Assembly: GCF_003024195.1 (NCBI RefSeq)
Contig: NZ_KZ679045.1
Location: forward strand, 186,001 to 250,000
Length of the DNA stretch: 64,000 nucleotides
Direction of reading: 5' to 3'
Origin: Streptomyces dioscori
GTDB taxonomy: Bacteria > Actinomycetota > Actinomycetes > Streptomycetales > Streptomycetaceae
Below are positions 35,268 through 43,260 of this stretch, piece by piece; the first letter of the stretch is position 1; each line of letters begins with the position of its first letter. Below the pieces are notes generated by a model, which saw only the letters and a list, made by a program, of their open reading frames with translations, was not told the DNA's origin and did no database searches. The position numbers and the translations under genes were made by a program.

Positions 35268-36159
35268 GTGTCGACCATGCTACCGGGCGTTCGCCCCGCC
35301 GCCGTCCCGAGGCCGTCGCCAGGAACGAGCCCAGCAGGATCAGGGTGAAGGCCGCCACCACTCCCGCCGTCAGTTCCTCGTCCAGGAACAGGACGCCCGC
35401 CGTCACCGCCACCGCCGGGTTGACGTACGTGAAGACCACCGCGCGGGTCGGTCCCGCCTCCCTGATCAGTTCCAGGAAGGCGACGAACGCGAGCGCCGTG
35501 CAGATGACTCCCAGGCCCGCGAGGGAGGCCAGGACCGGGAGGGAGGGCGGGGTGGAGGGCCATTGCAGGGTCGCCGCCGGGGCGTAGACCAGGGCGGAGA
35601 GGAGCAGGCAGGGGGCTATCAGTTGCAGGGTGGGGACCTGGCGGAGGTAGCGGGCCATGATCAAGGGGGCCGTCGCGTAGCCCACCACCGTGACCAGCAT
35701 CTCCGTGAGAGAGCGGGCGTCGCCGCCCGTCAGGTGCGGGATCGTCAGGACCGCCACTCCGCCCAGACCCAGCGCCAGGCCTGCCGTGCGGCGGGCGCCG
35801 AGGCGTTCCGTGTCGCCGAAGAAACGGGCCAGGAGGACGCCGACGATCGGTACGCCCGCTATCAGCAGGCCCGCCGTCGAGCTGGAGAGATGGCGTTCGG
35901 CGTCGGTCAGGGTCCACCACGGGCCGATGATCTCGATGCACGCGAAGGCCAGCATGGGGCGCCAGTGTGCTCGTACGACGTTGATCAGGTTTCCCTGGCG
36001 GACGGCGAAGGGGAGGAGCAGCGCCGCGCCCACCGCGCAGCGCGCGAACACCACCATGGACGCGGACATGCCACCGTCCACCGCCACTTTGATCATCAGA
36101 TAGGGGATGCCCCAGAGCACTCCCATGAGGGAGAAGAGAAACCAGCCGCGTGCAGTCAT
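35176..36159 (-). CDS. EamA/DMT-family transporter
   Basis: A 327-residue inner-membrane protein of the drug/metabolite transporter superfamily with about ten membrane helices in two EamA repeats (start MTARGWFLFSLMGVLWGIPYLMIKVAV; second repeat LAGLGVICTALAFVAFLELIREAGPTRAVVFTYVNPAVAVTAGVLFLDEELT). Likely an exporter of a small metabolite. It lies 19 bases after the AraC-type gene on the same strand, so it is probably under that regulator. The last ~30 codons run into the 5' end of rnpB; this tail (SRADGRVESPSGALPEERPG) is outside the conserved fold. Confidence 0.9.
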   Translation of the reverse strand: MTARGWFLFSLMGVLWGIPYLMIKVAVDGGMSASMVVFARCAVGAALLLPFAVRQGNLINVVRAHWRPMLAFACIEIIGPWWTLTDAERHLSSSTAGLLIAGVPIVGVLLARFFGDTERLGARRTAGLALGLGGVAVLTIPHLTGGDARSLTEMLVTVVGYATAPLIMARYLRQVPTLQLIAPCLLLSALVYAPAATLQWPSTPPSLPVLASLAGLGVICTALAFVAFLELIREAGPTRAVVFTYVNPAVAVTAGVLFLDEELTAGVVAAFTLILLGSFLATASGRRRGERPVAWSTRQTSRADGRVESPSGALPEERPGSTGQGGG

Positions 36160-36178
36160 GTGCGCAGTCTCGGCCGGC

Positions 36179-37192
36179 TCAGCGTCGGGAGTCTTGAACG
36201 CTGTTGCGGTACGCCGCCGGCGTCACCCCCAGCACCCGCCGGAACCAGCGGGTGAGGTGTGCCTGGTCCGCGAAGCCCACGAGAGCGGCCGTCTCGGCGG
36301 GGCGGTGGCCCGCATCCAGCAGGCATCGGGCGCGGTTCACCCGGTACTGGGCCAGCCATGCGTAAGGCGGCATCCCCATGCTCGTACGGAACGCGCGGAG
36401 GAGTTGGTAGCGGGACAGGCCGAGGTCCGCCGCCAGGGCCGCGAGGGAGGGCGGGGCGAGGAGTTCGTCGGCGAGGCGGTCGCGTACCGCCTCCGCCACG
36501 CGGCCCGCGCCCGGGATCGTGTCGCACACATGGCGGACCGTGGAATGGCGGCGGGCCAGGGCCGTGAGCAGCCACGGCACCCGGGACTCGGCCTCCAGGG
36601 GGTCCGGGCACGCGCTCAGCTCGGTGTGGGCGCGGCGCAGGGCGGCGGCCAGTTCGGGGTCGTCGACGAGTGGTTCGCGGAAGTCCGGGATGCCCAGGGT
36701 GCCCTCGGTGAGCAGGGATGTCGCCGGGTACAGGGCGCGGTAGGCGTAGCCGTCGTCGGTCACGGCGGGCCCGCCCGTGTGCACCTCGCCGGGGCCCAGG
36801 ACCACGATCGCGCCGGGGCCCGAACGGATCCGGCCGCCGCGGTAGTCGATGACGTCCGCGCCGGCGACGACGACGCCGACGGCGAACTCGTCGTGCGCGT
36901 GGGGCGCGTACCGATGGCGGTCGAACCTGGCCGTCAGGAGGTCGAGCGGCAGGCCTGAGCCGCCGAGGGTCGCCCTCGTCCAGACGGCCAGCTCACGCCC
37001 GCCCGCGGGTACCGGGCCTCCGTGGCTGCCGTCGCCTCCGTGGCTGCCCTGGCCTCCGTGGCCTGCGTGGCCTGCGTGGCTGTCATGGCCTCCGTGGCCT
37101 GCGTGGTCTGCGTGGTCTGCGTGGTCTGCGTGGTCTGCGTGGTCTGCGTGGCCGTCGTGGCCTGCGTGTTCACGCCTGCTTGCCTCCCCCAT
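36179..37192 (-). CDS. AraC-family regulator with a His-rich N-terminal repeat
   Basis: A 337-residue protein started at the ATG at 37192 (GAGGGGG site seven bases upstream). Residues 8-55 are a His-rich repeat (HADHADHADHADHAGH and variants), followed by an AraC N-terminal cupin (LLTARFDRHRYAPHAHDEFAVGVVVAG, GPGEVHTGG) and a C-terminal double HTH (PSLAALAADLGLSRYQLLRAFRTSMG; PAETAALVGFADQAHLTRWFRRVLGVTPAAYR). The nearest gene downstream is the EamA exporter, its probable target. The His-rich part, encoded by perfect 9-bp repeats, could bind divalent metals such as Ni or Zn, though the repeat could also be mere slippage. Confidence 0.88.
   Translation of the reverse strand: MGEASRREHAGHDGHADHADHADHADHADHAGHGGHDSHAGHAGHGGQGSHGGDGSHGGPVPAGGRELAVWTRATLGGSGLPLDLLTARFDRHRYAPHAHDEFAVGVVVAGADVIDYRGGRIRSGPGAIVVLGPGEVHTGGPAVTDDGYAYRALYPATSLLTEGTLGIPDFREPLVDDPELAAALRRAHTELSACPDPLEAESRVPWLLTALARRHSTVRHVCDTIPGAGRVAEAVRDRLADELLAPPSLAALAADLGLSRYQLLRAFRTSMGMPPYAWLAQYRVNRARCLLDAGHRPAETAALVGFADQAHLTRWFRRVLGVTPAAYRNSVQDSRR
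37100..37153. repeat. 9-bp tandem repeat coding the His-rich tract
   Basis: Five perfect copies of TGCGTGGTC (37100-37144) and a variant sixth, within a longer degenerate 9-bp array from about 37018. On the minus strand each unit codes Asp-His-Ala in the AraC-type regulator. Confidence 0.85.
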
Positions 37193-37260
37193 GGACGCAC
37201 CCCCTCGCCAGGGCAACGCGCTCGGCCCCGTTTCCATGCCCCGCTTCCGTGCCCGTCGCC

Positions 37261-37354
37261 ATGCCTCTTCGCCGTCGCCATGCCTCTTCGCCGTCGCCAT
37301 GCCTCTTCGTCGTCGCCATGCCTCTTCGTCGTCGCCATGCCTTTTCGCGTCGCG
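37261..37354. repeat. 19-bp direct repeats between divergent AraC and MerR genes
   Basis: Four head-to-tail copies of ATGCCTCTTCGCCGTCGCC (the third and fourth with CGT for CGC) at 37261, 37280, 37299 and 37318, plus a partial fifth. The array fills the region between the two divergent starts and ends about 70 bases before the MerR gene. Near the MerR start there is also a near-palindrome AACGTCAACGTT at about 37401. The array may be a set of operator sites or an expanded minisatellite. Confidence 0.8.
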
Positions 37355-37425
37355 AGGTCTCCCGGCTGCCCGTCGCGGTGCGGCTCGCTTGACCTTGTCG
37401 CAACGTCAACGTTTCTACTGAGGGC

Positions 37426-38352
37426 ATGCGGATCGGAGAGCTCGCCGCGGCCGTCGGCGTCACGACGCGGACCGTGCGGCACTACCACCAGCTCGGGCTG
37501 CTGCCCGAGCCCGAGCGGCGCCCCAACGGCTACCGCGACTACGGACTGCGGCACGCCGCCGCGCTCGCCCGGATCAGACGGCTGACCGAGCTGGGGCTCG
37601 GGCTCACCGAGGTACGGGACATCCTCGCGGACGACGCCGGCCGCGACCTCGCCGAGGTACTCGCGGAACTCGACGACGACCTGGCACGCCAGGAGGCGGC
37701 GATCCGGGCGAGGCGGCTGCGGCTGCGCGCCCTGCTCGACGGGGGCCGGATGCCCGCCGAAGGCCCCGTGTCCCCCGAACTCGCTGCCATCTTCGGTGAG
37801 TTGACCCGGCACCCGGAACCGGCGATCGCCGCGAGGGACCGCGAGATGATCGCCCTCCTCGAAACGGTCGCCGCCCCGAAGGACCGGGAGCGCCTGCTGT
37901 CCGCGCTGCGAGCCACCGCCGATGTGCCGGGCGCCGCGGAGCGGGCGCACGCGGCCTACACGCTGCTGGACGAGCTCGCGGACGCCGACCCGGCCGACCC
38001 GCGCGTCGAGGAGGCCGCCCATGCCCTCGCCGACTGCCTTCCGGACGAGGCCCTGGCCGGCCTGGGCCTGGCCGACCTCGACCTGGCCGATCTCGACCCG
38101 GACGGGCCTGGGGCGAACGGGCCCGGGGCGAACGGCGGCGGCTTCCTGAGCGCCTTCCTCGACGACTTCCCGCCAGCGCAGTCCGCGGCCGTCCTGCGCA
38201 CGATCCGGCTGCTCGTGCGGCGGGCGCGCCCGAAGCCCGGGCCCGCGGATCCCGGACGCGCGGATCCCGGACGCGCGGATCCCGGACGCGTGGAGCCCGG
38301 ACGCGTGGAGCCCGCGCAAGGCGAGCCCGCGCACGGGGAGCGTGAGCGATGA
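37426..38352 (+). CDS. MerR-family transcriptional regulator
   Basis: A 308-residue regulator with an N-terminal MerR winged helix (MRIGELAAAVGVTTRTVRHYHQLGLLPEPERRPNGYRDYG and the following helix) and a coiled-coil region to about residue 105. The remaining 200 residues are helical without recognised ligand motif. The C-terminus has a Pro-Asp-Gly-Arg repeat (ADPGR x3, VEPGR x2) coded by 15-bp DNA repeats at about 38,246-38,315. A TTGACC box and a near-palindrome lie just upstream, in line with MerR-type autoregulation. Its stop overlaps the next gene's start (ATGA), so both form an operon. Confidence 0.88.
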   Translation: MRIGELAAAVGVTTRTVRHYHQLGLLPEPERRPNGYRDYGLRHAAALARIRRLTELGLGLTEVRDILADDAGRDLAEVLAELDDDLARQEAAIRARRLRLRALLDGGRMPAEGPVSPELAAIFGELTRHPEPAIAARDREMIALLETVAAPKDRERLLSALRATADVPGAAERAHAAYTLLDELADADPADPRVEEAAHALADCLPDEALAGLGLADLDLADLDPDGPGANGPGANGGGFLSAFLDDFPPAQSAAVLRTIRLLVRRARPKPGPADPGRADPGRADPGRVEPGRVEPAQGEPAHGERER

Positions 38353-39011
38353 GGGCCGTACGGCGGCTCGTCGCGCACGAGGTGCGGCTGCTGGCGAGCA
38401 TCGTCCGGTGGGTGGCCCGGCGCCCCGACGGCGTGGGGCCGGGGTCGGGGTCGGGGCGAGGGCGGGCTTTCGGGTACGCCCGCGGACAGGGCGCGATGAT
38501 GTTCGGGTTCGGGTTCGTCTGCGTCCTGGAGAGCGCCTGCATGGCGGTGCTGCTGCGCAACCATCCCGCCGTGCACCGCGTCGTACTCGCCCTCGACGTC
38601 TACACGCTGCTGCTCGTCGTCGGTATGCACGCGGCGTCCGTGACCCGCCCGCACGTCCTCGGCGACACGGTCCTGCGCGTACGCCGCGCCGCGCAAGTCG
38701 ATCTGCGCGTGCCGCTGTCCGCGATCGCCTCCGTACGGCGGGAGTTGGTCACCACGCACGAGCGGAGCGAAGGCCGGCTGGATCTGGCGGTGGCCGCGCA
38801 GACCACCGTCACCCTCGAACTGGACACTCCGGTGAGGCACTTCAGCTTCCTGGGGCGCCCCCGGGACGTACGGCTGATCCGCTTTCACGCCGACGAGTCC
38901 GACGCACTGGTACGCGCGATACGCGAGGCCGTACAGCCCCCGCCCGTACAGCCCGCTCCGCTCACGCCGGAGCGAACAGCACCTTCGCCGTCCCCGGATC
39001 GGCCTGGGTGA
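38349..39011 (+). CDS. Membrane protein of unknown function, coupled to the MerR gene
   Basis: A 220-residue protein with two predicted membrane helices (MMFGFGFVCVLESACMAVLL and VVLALDVYTLLLVVGMHAASV, residues about 50-100) followed by a soluble domain that resembles a PH-like or photosynthesis-unrelated cytoplasmic fold (RVPLSAIASVRREL, TVTLELDTPVRHFSFLGRPRDVRLIRFHAD). That pattern recalls bacterial PH-domain proteins of the YdbT/DUF304 kind, but I am not sure. It is translationally coupled to the MerR-type regulator. The last 50 bases overlap the RNB gene on the other strand. Confidence 0.72.
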   Translation: MRAVRRLVAHEVRLLASIVRWVARRPDGVGPGSGSGRGRAFGYARGQGAMMFGFGFVCVLESACMAVLLRNHPAVHRVVLALDVYTLLLVVGMHAASVTRPHVLGDTVLRVRRAAQVDLRVPLSAIASVRRELVTTHERSEGRLDLAVAAQTTVTLELDTPVRHFSFLGRPRDVRLIRFHADESDALVRAIREAVQPPPVQPAPLTPERTAPSPSPDRPG

Positions 39012-40473
39012 GCCGTACCCGCAGCCGCTCCCCCAGCGGCAGCGTCGTACCGTTCCCGCTCTCGACGCGGGCGACGACGGCCGGGACCTCCAACTGGACC
39101 GTCCCCACGGTGGGTTCGCGTTCCTGTACGTCCACGACGGTGGCGTCGAAGAGTTCGCCGACGCGGTCCTTGAGCAGGGCCGCCTCGACGATGTCCACGC
39201 AGCCGCGTTCGGCCTGGCCCGCCCTGCGGGTGCCCTCGGCCATCCGCGCGGGCAGTTCGTCGAGCGCGGCGAGCACCCACTCGGGCGGGGCGGCGCCCGC
39301 GGCGGCGGCCAGGGACAGTTCGGAGGCGTACCGGTCGACGAGGCGGCGCAGCGGGGCCGTGCAGTGGGTGTAGGGCGCGGCGACGGCGGCGTGCGTGATG
39401 AGGTCCGGGACGGCTCCGTCCCGGAAGGGCGTGTAGCCGGCGCCGCGCAGCAGCGTCGTGCACTCCTGGAGGAAGGCCGCGTGGTGCGGTCGGTGCGGGT
39501 CCAGGGAGCGGATGAGGCGCGCGTACGAGACGTGGTGCGGCCAGTCGATGCGCAGCGCGTGCGCGGTGCGGCGCAGCCGGCCGACCGCGCCGTCGGGGGC
39601 GGCCGGGAGCGTACGCAGGATGCCGGCGCCTGTGCCGATACCGGTGCCGGTGCCGGTGCCGTGCGTGAGCATCAGCTCGGCGGCGGCCATGCCGGTGAGG
39701 AGGGAGATCTGCGCGTTCCAGCCCTCGGCGGGGAGCGGGGCGCGGTAGACGAGTTCGTACGTGCCGCCGTGGGTGTGGGTCCCGTCGGGGGCGGGTCGCT
39801 CGATGATCTCCTGTTCGGGGACGTCGAGGGAGATGCCGCCGCGGTCCACCTCCCGCTGCTCACGCAGCAGCCCGATGTCCTTGAGGAGGGCGAGGGGTTC
39901 CTCGGCCGTGCCCGCGTCGATCTGCCGCTGCACGCCCGCGTAGTCGAGCTTGGCCCGGCTGCGGACCAGGGCACGGCGTACGTCGGTCGCGGTCGGGTTG
40001 CCGTCCGCGTCCAGGTCGATCGTCCACAGGACGGCCGGGCGGGTGCCGTCCGGGAGCAGGCTCGCGGCGCCCTCGCTCAGCACCGGCGGGTGCAGCGGGG
40101 TCTTCCCGTCCGGGAAGTAGAGCGTGGTGACCCGGCGGTGGGCCTCGGCGTCCAGGGCGCCGCCGGGTACGACGAAGGCGGCGACGTCGGCGATCGCGTA
40201 CCGCACCCGGTAGCCGTGCGGGCGGCGCGAGAGGTGCATGGCCTGGTCGAGGTCGGTGGACGTGGGCGGGTCGACGGTGAAGAAGGGGATGTCCGTCGCG
40301 TCGGCCCTCGTGCCGTGGTCCGGCGGCGTCGGCTCGCGGGCGGCGCGTTCGGCCTCGGCGAGCACGTCCGGCGGGAAGTCCTCGGGGACACCCAGTTCGG
40401 TGCGCAGGGCGCGCAGCGCGGCCCGCAGCGGGGTCTCGGCTGCGTCGGTCGCTCGTATCCGGCGGCGGGGCAC
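38962..40473 (-). CDS. RNB-domain 3'-5' exoribonuclease (RNase II/R-like)
   Basis: A 503-residue cytoplasmic exoribonuclease. The RNB signatures are IPFFTVDPPTSTDLDQAMHL (metal-binding acidic residues), YAIADVAAFV, TLYFPDGKTPLHPPVLSEGAASL, and the C-terminal YTHCTAPLRRLVDRYASE. It lacks the long N-terminal cold-shock domains of RNase R and is the short form common in actinobacteria. The GTG at 40473 is the start; the longer frame to 40674 overlaps the divergent promoter region. A short GT repeat (GTGTGTGIGTG) is inserted in the middle. It likely takes part in RNA turnover. Confidence 0.92.
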   Translation of the reverse strand: MPRRRIRATDAAETPLRAALRALRTELGVPEDFPPDVLAEAERAAREPTPPDHGTRADATDIPFFTVDPPTSTDLDQAMHLSRRPHGYRVRYAIADVAAFVVPGGALDAEAHRRVTTLYFPDGKTPLHPPVLSEGAASLLPDGTRPAVLWTIDLDADGNPTATDVRRALVRSRAKLDYAGVQRQIDAGTAEEPLALLKDIGLLREQREVDRGGISLDVPEQEIIERPAPDGTHTHGGTYELVYRAPLPAEGWNAQISLLTGMAAAELMLTHGTGTGTGIGTGAGILRTLPAAPDGAVGRLRRTAHALRIDWPHHVSYARLIRSLDPHRPHHAAFLQECTTLLRGAGYTPFRDGAVPDLITHAAVAAPYTHCTAPLRRLVDRYASELSLAAAAGAAPPEWVLAALDELPARMAEGTRRAGQAERGCVDIVEAALLKDRVGELFDATVVDVQEREPTVGTVQLEVPAVVARVESGNGTTLPLGERLRVRLTQADPGTAKVLFAPA

Positions 40474-40574
40474 ACGACGAGCGTAGGACGGGGTGGGGCG
40501 GGCGGCACCCCGTAGGCTGGCGGGTGCTCCGCGTACGTTCGGCGTACGTATCGAAAGCCCCAGGGAGATCCGCC

Positions 40575-41402
40575 GTGCTCGTGTTGTTGCCGCCGTCCGA
40601 AGGAAAGGCTCCCTCCGGGCGGGGCGCGCCGTTGAAGGCGGAGTCGCTGTCCATGCCGGGGCTCGCCGAGGCACGGCAGGCGGTGCTCGACGAACTGGTC
40701 GAGCTGTGCGCGGCCGACGAGGAGAAGGCGCGCGGGGTGCTCGGGCTGAGCGAAGGCCTACGCGGCGAGGTCGCCAAGAACACGGAACTGCGGACCGCGG
40801 GGGCGCGGCCGGCCGGGGAGATCTACACGGGTGTGCTGTACGACGCGCTGGACCTGGCCTCCCTCGACACGGCGGGGAAGCGGCGGGCGGCGCGTTCGCT
40901 GCTCGTCTTCTCGGGGCTGTGGGGCGCGGTCCGGGTGACGGACCGGATTCCCTCGTACCGCTGCTCGATGGGGGTGAAGCTGCCCGGTCTCGGGGCGCTC
41001 GGCTCGCACTGGCGTGCGCCGATGGCCGCCGTGCTGCCCGAGGCCGCCGGGAGCGGGCTCGTACTGGACCTGCGGTCGGCGGCGTACGCGGCCGCGTGGA
41101 AGCCGAAGGGCGAGGTCGCGGGGCGGACGGCGAGCGTACGGGTGCTGCACGCGCCGACCCGGAAGGTCGTCAGCCACTTCAACAAGGCGACGAAGGGGCG
41201 GATCGTACGGAGCCTCATGGAGACCGGGGTTGTTCCGTCGGGGCCGGCGGAGCTGGTGGAGGCGTTGCGGGACCTGGGATATGTGGTGGAGGTCGCGGGG
41301 ACGGGCGGTTCGGGCGGGGCGGCCGGATCGTCGGGTACGGCGGGTGCGGCGGGTGCGGGCAAGCCGTGGATGTTGGACGTGCTGGTGGACGAGGTCCACT
41401 GA
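40575..41402 (+). CDS. yaaA: YaaA-family peroxide-stress protein
   Basis: A 275-residue YaaA/DUF328 protein, recognised from the N-terminal LVLLPPSEGKAP, LLVFSGLWGAVRVTDRIPSYRCSMG and KPKGEVAGRTASVRVLHA and the C-terminal VVSHFNKATKGRIVRSLM. In E. coli YaaA lowers free iron and protects DNA under peroxide stress. The start is the GTG at 40575 behind GGGAG; the longer frame from 40524 has no support. A Gly/Ala/Ser linker near residue 245 is a local insertion. It is divergent from the RNB gene. Confidence 0.93.
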   Translation: MLVLLPPSEGKAPSGRGAPLKAESLSMPGLAEARQAVLDELVELCAADEEKARGVLGLSEGLRGEVAKNTELRTAGARPAGEIYTGVLYDALDLASLDTAGKRRAARSLLVFSGLWGAVRVTDRIPSYRCSMGVKLPGLGALGSHWRAPMAAVLPEAAGSGLVLDLRSAAYAAAWKPKGEVAGRTASVRVLHAPTRKVVSHFNKATKGRIVRSLMETGVVPSGPAELVEALRDLGYVVEVAGTGGSGGAAGSSGTAGAAGAGKPWMLDVLVDEVH

Positions 41403-41471
41403 GTACCGCCTGTTGTTGCAGCATGCGCAATGACCTTTGCGCATGCTGCGCACTACGGGCAGGATGACGGC

Positions 41472-42128
41472 ATGTCGCCCTCACCGCTGCCCTCGTCGTC
41501 TTCGCCGTCGCCCCTCCCCGTGCTCGAACTCGCGCCCGTCGTGCCGGTGGTCGTCGTCGAGGACCTCGCGGACGCCGTTCCGCTGGCACGGGCGCTCGTC
41601 GCGGGCGGGCTGCCCGCGATCGAGGTGACCCTGCGGACGCCGGTGGCGCTCGACGCGATCCGGGCCATCGCGGACGGGGTGCCTGGCGCGGTGGTGGGTG
41701 CGGGCACGGTCATCTCCGCCGCCCAGGTGACGGACTCCGTCGCCGCCGGAGCGCGCTTCCTCGTCAGCCCCGGCTGGACGGACACCCTGCTCGACGCGAT
41801 GAAGGCGTCCGGGGTGCCGTTCCTGCCGGGGGTGTCGACGACGTCGGAGGTCGTGGCGCTGCTGGAGCGCGGGGTGCGCGAGATGAAGTTCTTCCCGGCT
41901 CAGGCGGCCGGCGGCACGGCGTATCTCAAGTCGCTGGCCGGGCCGCTGCCGCAGGCGCGCTTCTGCCCGACGGGGGGTATCGGCCCCGCCGTCGCCCCCG
42001 AGTACCTCGCGCTCCCGAACGTCCTCTGCGTCGGCGGAAGCTGGATGCTCCCCCCGGACGCGATCGCCTCCGGCGACTGGACCCGAGTGGAAACCCTCGC
42101 CCGAGAGGCGGCGGGATTGCGCCCGTAG
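41472..42128 (+). CDS. eda: KDPG/KHG aldolase (2-dehydro-3-deoxy-6-phosphogluconate aldolase)
   Basis: A 218-residue class I aldolase that splits KDPG into pyruvate and glyceraldehyde 3-phosphate in the Entner-Doudoroff or sugar-acid pathways. Key residues are visible: Glu51 and Arg55 in IEVTLRT, the Schiff-base lysine Lys139 in EMKFFPAQ, plus FCPTGGIG for phosphate binding. The first 16 residues are Ser/Pro-rich and may reflect slippage. It follows yaaA by about 70 bases on the same strand and could be cotranscribed. Confidence 0.95.
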   Translation: MSPSPLPSSSSPSPLPVLELAPVVPVVVVEDLADAVPLARALVAGGLPAIEVTLRTPVALDAIRAIADGVPGAVVGAGTVISAAQVTDSVAAGARFLVSPGWTDTLLDAMKASGVPFLPGVSTTSEVVALLERGVREMKFFPAQAAGGTAYLKSLAGPLPQARFCPTGGIGPAVAPEYLALPNVLCVGGSWMLPPDAIASGDWTRVETLAREAAGLRP

Positions 42129-42203
42129 GGGCGGCCCTATGGAGCGCCCCAGGGGCCCCATAGGGGGCGTGCGCGACACCGTGCGGGCCCCCACCGACCC
42201 CGT

Positions 42204-42300
42204 AAGGGGCGCGGGGAACTGCGCGACCGACCCCCACCGGCCCGCACCCGACAAACAACCACCCGCCCCACAAGGGGCGCGGGGAACTGCGCGACCAGCC
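42204..42300. repeat. GC-rich intergenic repeat family, two copies
   Basis: Two direct copies of AGGGGCGCGGGGAACTGCGC, each followed by GACC and CCCCCACCGG, lie between eda and the phosphatase gene. They belong to a family that recurs in intergenic sites to the right of rnpB. Confidence 0.8.
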
Positions 42301-42326
42301 CCCACCGGACCGCAGCCAAAAAACGC

Positions 42327-43040
42327 TCAGCGCAACGCAGTGACCTCGTTGAGCAGCCTCACACTCGCGTTGCCATCCGCGTAGTACGCCACCTCCGACA
42401 GCGACGCCGCCGACAGTTCCATCCGGAACAGCGACTCCGGCGGGGCGCCCAGCGCCAGCCGCACAAGCGTCTTGATCGGCGTCACGTGCGACACGACAAG
42501 CACCGTACGGCCCGCGTACGCCGCGAGCAGCCCGTCACGGGCAGCCGCCACGCGCCGGGCCACCGCGTCGAAACTCTCGCCGCCGCCGGTCGGTTCGGCG
42601 TCCGGTGAGGCCAGCCAGGCGTTCATGTCGGCGGGGTGGCGCTCCCGTACGTCCGCGAAGGTCAGGCCTTCCCACGCGCCGAAGTCCGTCTCGCGGAGGC
42701 CGTCCTCGATGTGTACGTCCAGGTCCAGACGGGCCGCCGCGAACTCGGCTGTTTCGCGGCAGCGGGTCAGGGGGGAGGACACGATGGCCTGGATGGCCTG
42801 GATGGCCTCGGTGGCTTGTACGGTGCCGCGCGCGGCGAGGGCGGTGGCGACGCGGTCGGCCTGGTGGCGGCCGGTGTCCGAGAGGGGTGGGTCTGTGGCG
42901 GCGCCGCCCGTTCCGCTTCCGCGCCCGGGTCCGCGTCCGCGTCCGCTTCCGGAGAAGCGCTTCTGCGGGGTGAGGGGGGTTTCGCCGTGGCGGAGGAGGA
43001 CGAAGGTGGTGGGGGTGCCCAGGTCTGGGGGGCGGGTCAT
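42327..43040 (-). CDS. Histidine phosphatase (phosphoglycerate-mutase-like); lacks the usual N-terminal RNase H domain
   Basis: A 237-residue histidine phosphatase with the catalytic LLRHGET (residues about 15-21), SSPLTRCRETAE, the catalytic Glu in LRETDFGAWEGL, and VVSHVTPIK. In Mycobacterium and Streptomyces the phosphatase beside the zinc-ribbon and Nif3 genes is, as I recall, the C-terminal half of an RNase HI-acid phosphatase fusion. Here the upstream 220 bases hold only intergenic repeats and no RNase H coding sequence, so the domain seems lost or moved. A Gly/Arg-rich insert (RGRGPGRGSGTGG) and a QAIQAIQAI repeat mark slippage. The substrate cannot be told. Confidence 0.87.
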   Translation of the reverse strand: MTRPPDLGTPTTFVLLRHGETPLTPQKRFSGSGRGRGPGRGSGTGGAATDPPLSDTGRHQADRVATALAARGTVQATEAIQAIQAIVSSPLTRCRETAEFAAARLDLDVHIEDGLRETDFGAWEGLTFADVRERHPADMNAWLASPDAEPTGGGESFDAVARRVAAARDGLLAAYAGRTVLVVSHVTPIKTLVRLALGAPPESLFRMELSAASLSEVAYYADGNASVRLLNEVTALR

Positions 43041-43103
43041 GTGTGTGGCTGCCTGTACGTCGGTGTCACGGGGGTGTCGTTCGGCTGACGGACCGTCGTG
43101 GCT

Positions 43104-43225
43104 GAGCGCGCCGTTCCCCGCGCCCCTTACGGGGCCCTGGGTGGGCCGGTGCTGCCTAGCGGGCTTGTACGTTCGGCTGATCGTCCGTTGCGGCTGGCCG
43201 CGCCGTTCCCCGCGCCCCTTGCGGG
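43104..43225. repeat. GC-rich intergenic repeat family, two copies
   Basis: Two copies of GCGCCGTTCCCCGCGCCCCTT, in opposite orientation to the pair near 42,250, each followed by CGGGGC or GCGGGGC so that a hairpin can form. They occupy the region where RNase H coding sequence would be expected upstream of the phosphatase. Confidence 0.78.
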
Positions 43226-43260
43226 GCCCCGGATGGGGCCCCTCCGTCCGGGGCGCGGGG

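Noticed and set aside
37261..37354. Possible CRISPR array
   Set aside because: The 19-bp units are directly adjacent with no spacers, and no cas genes are present.
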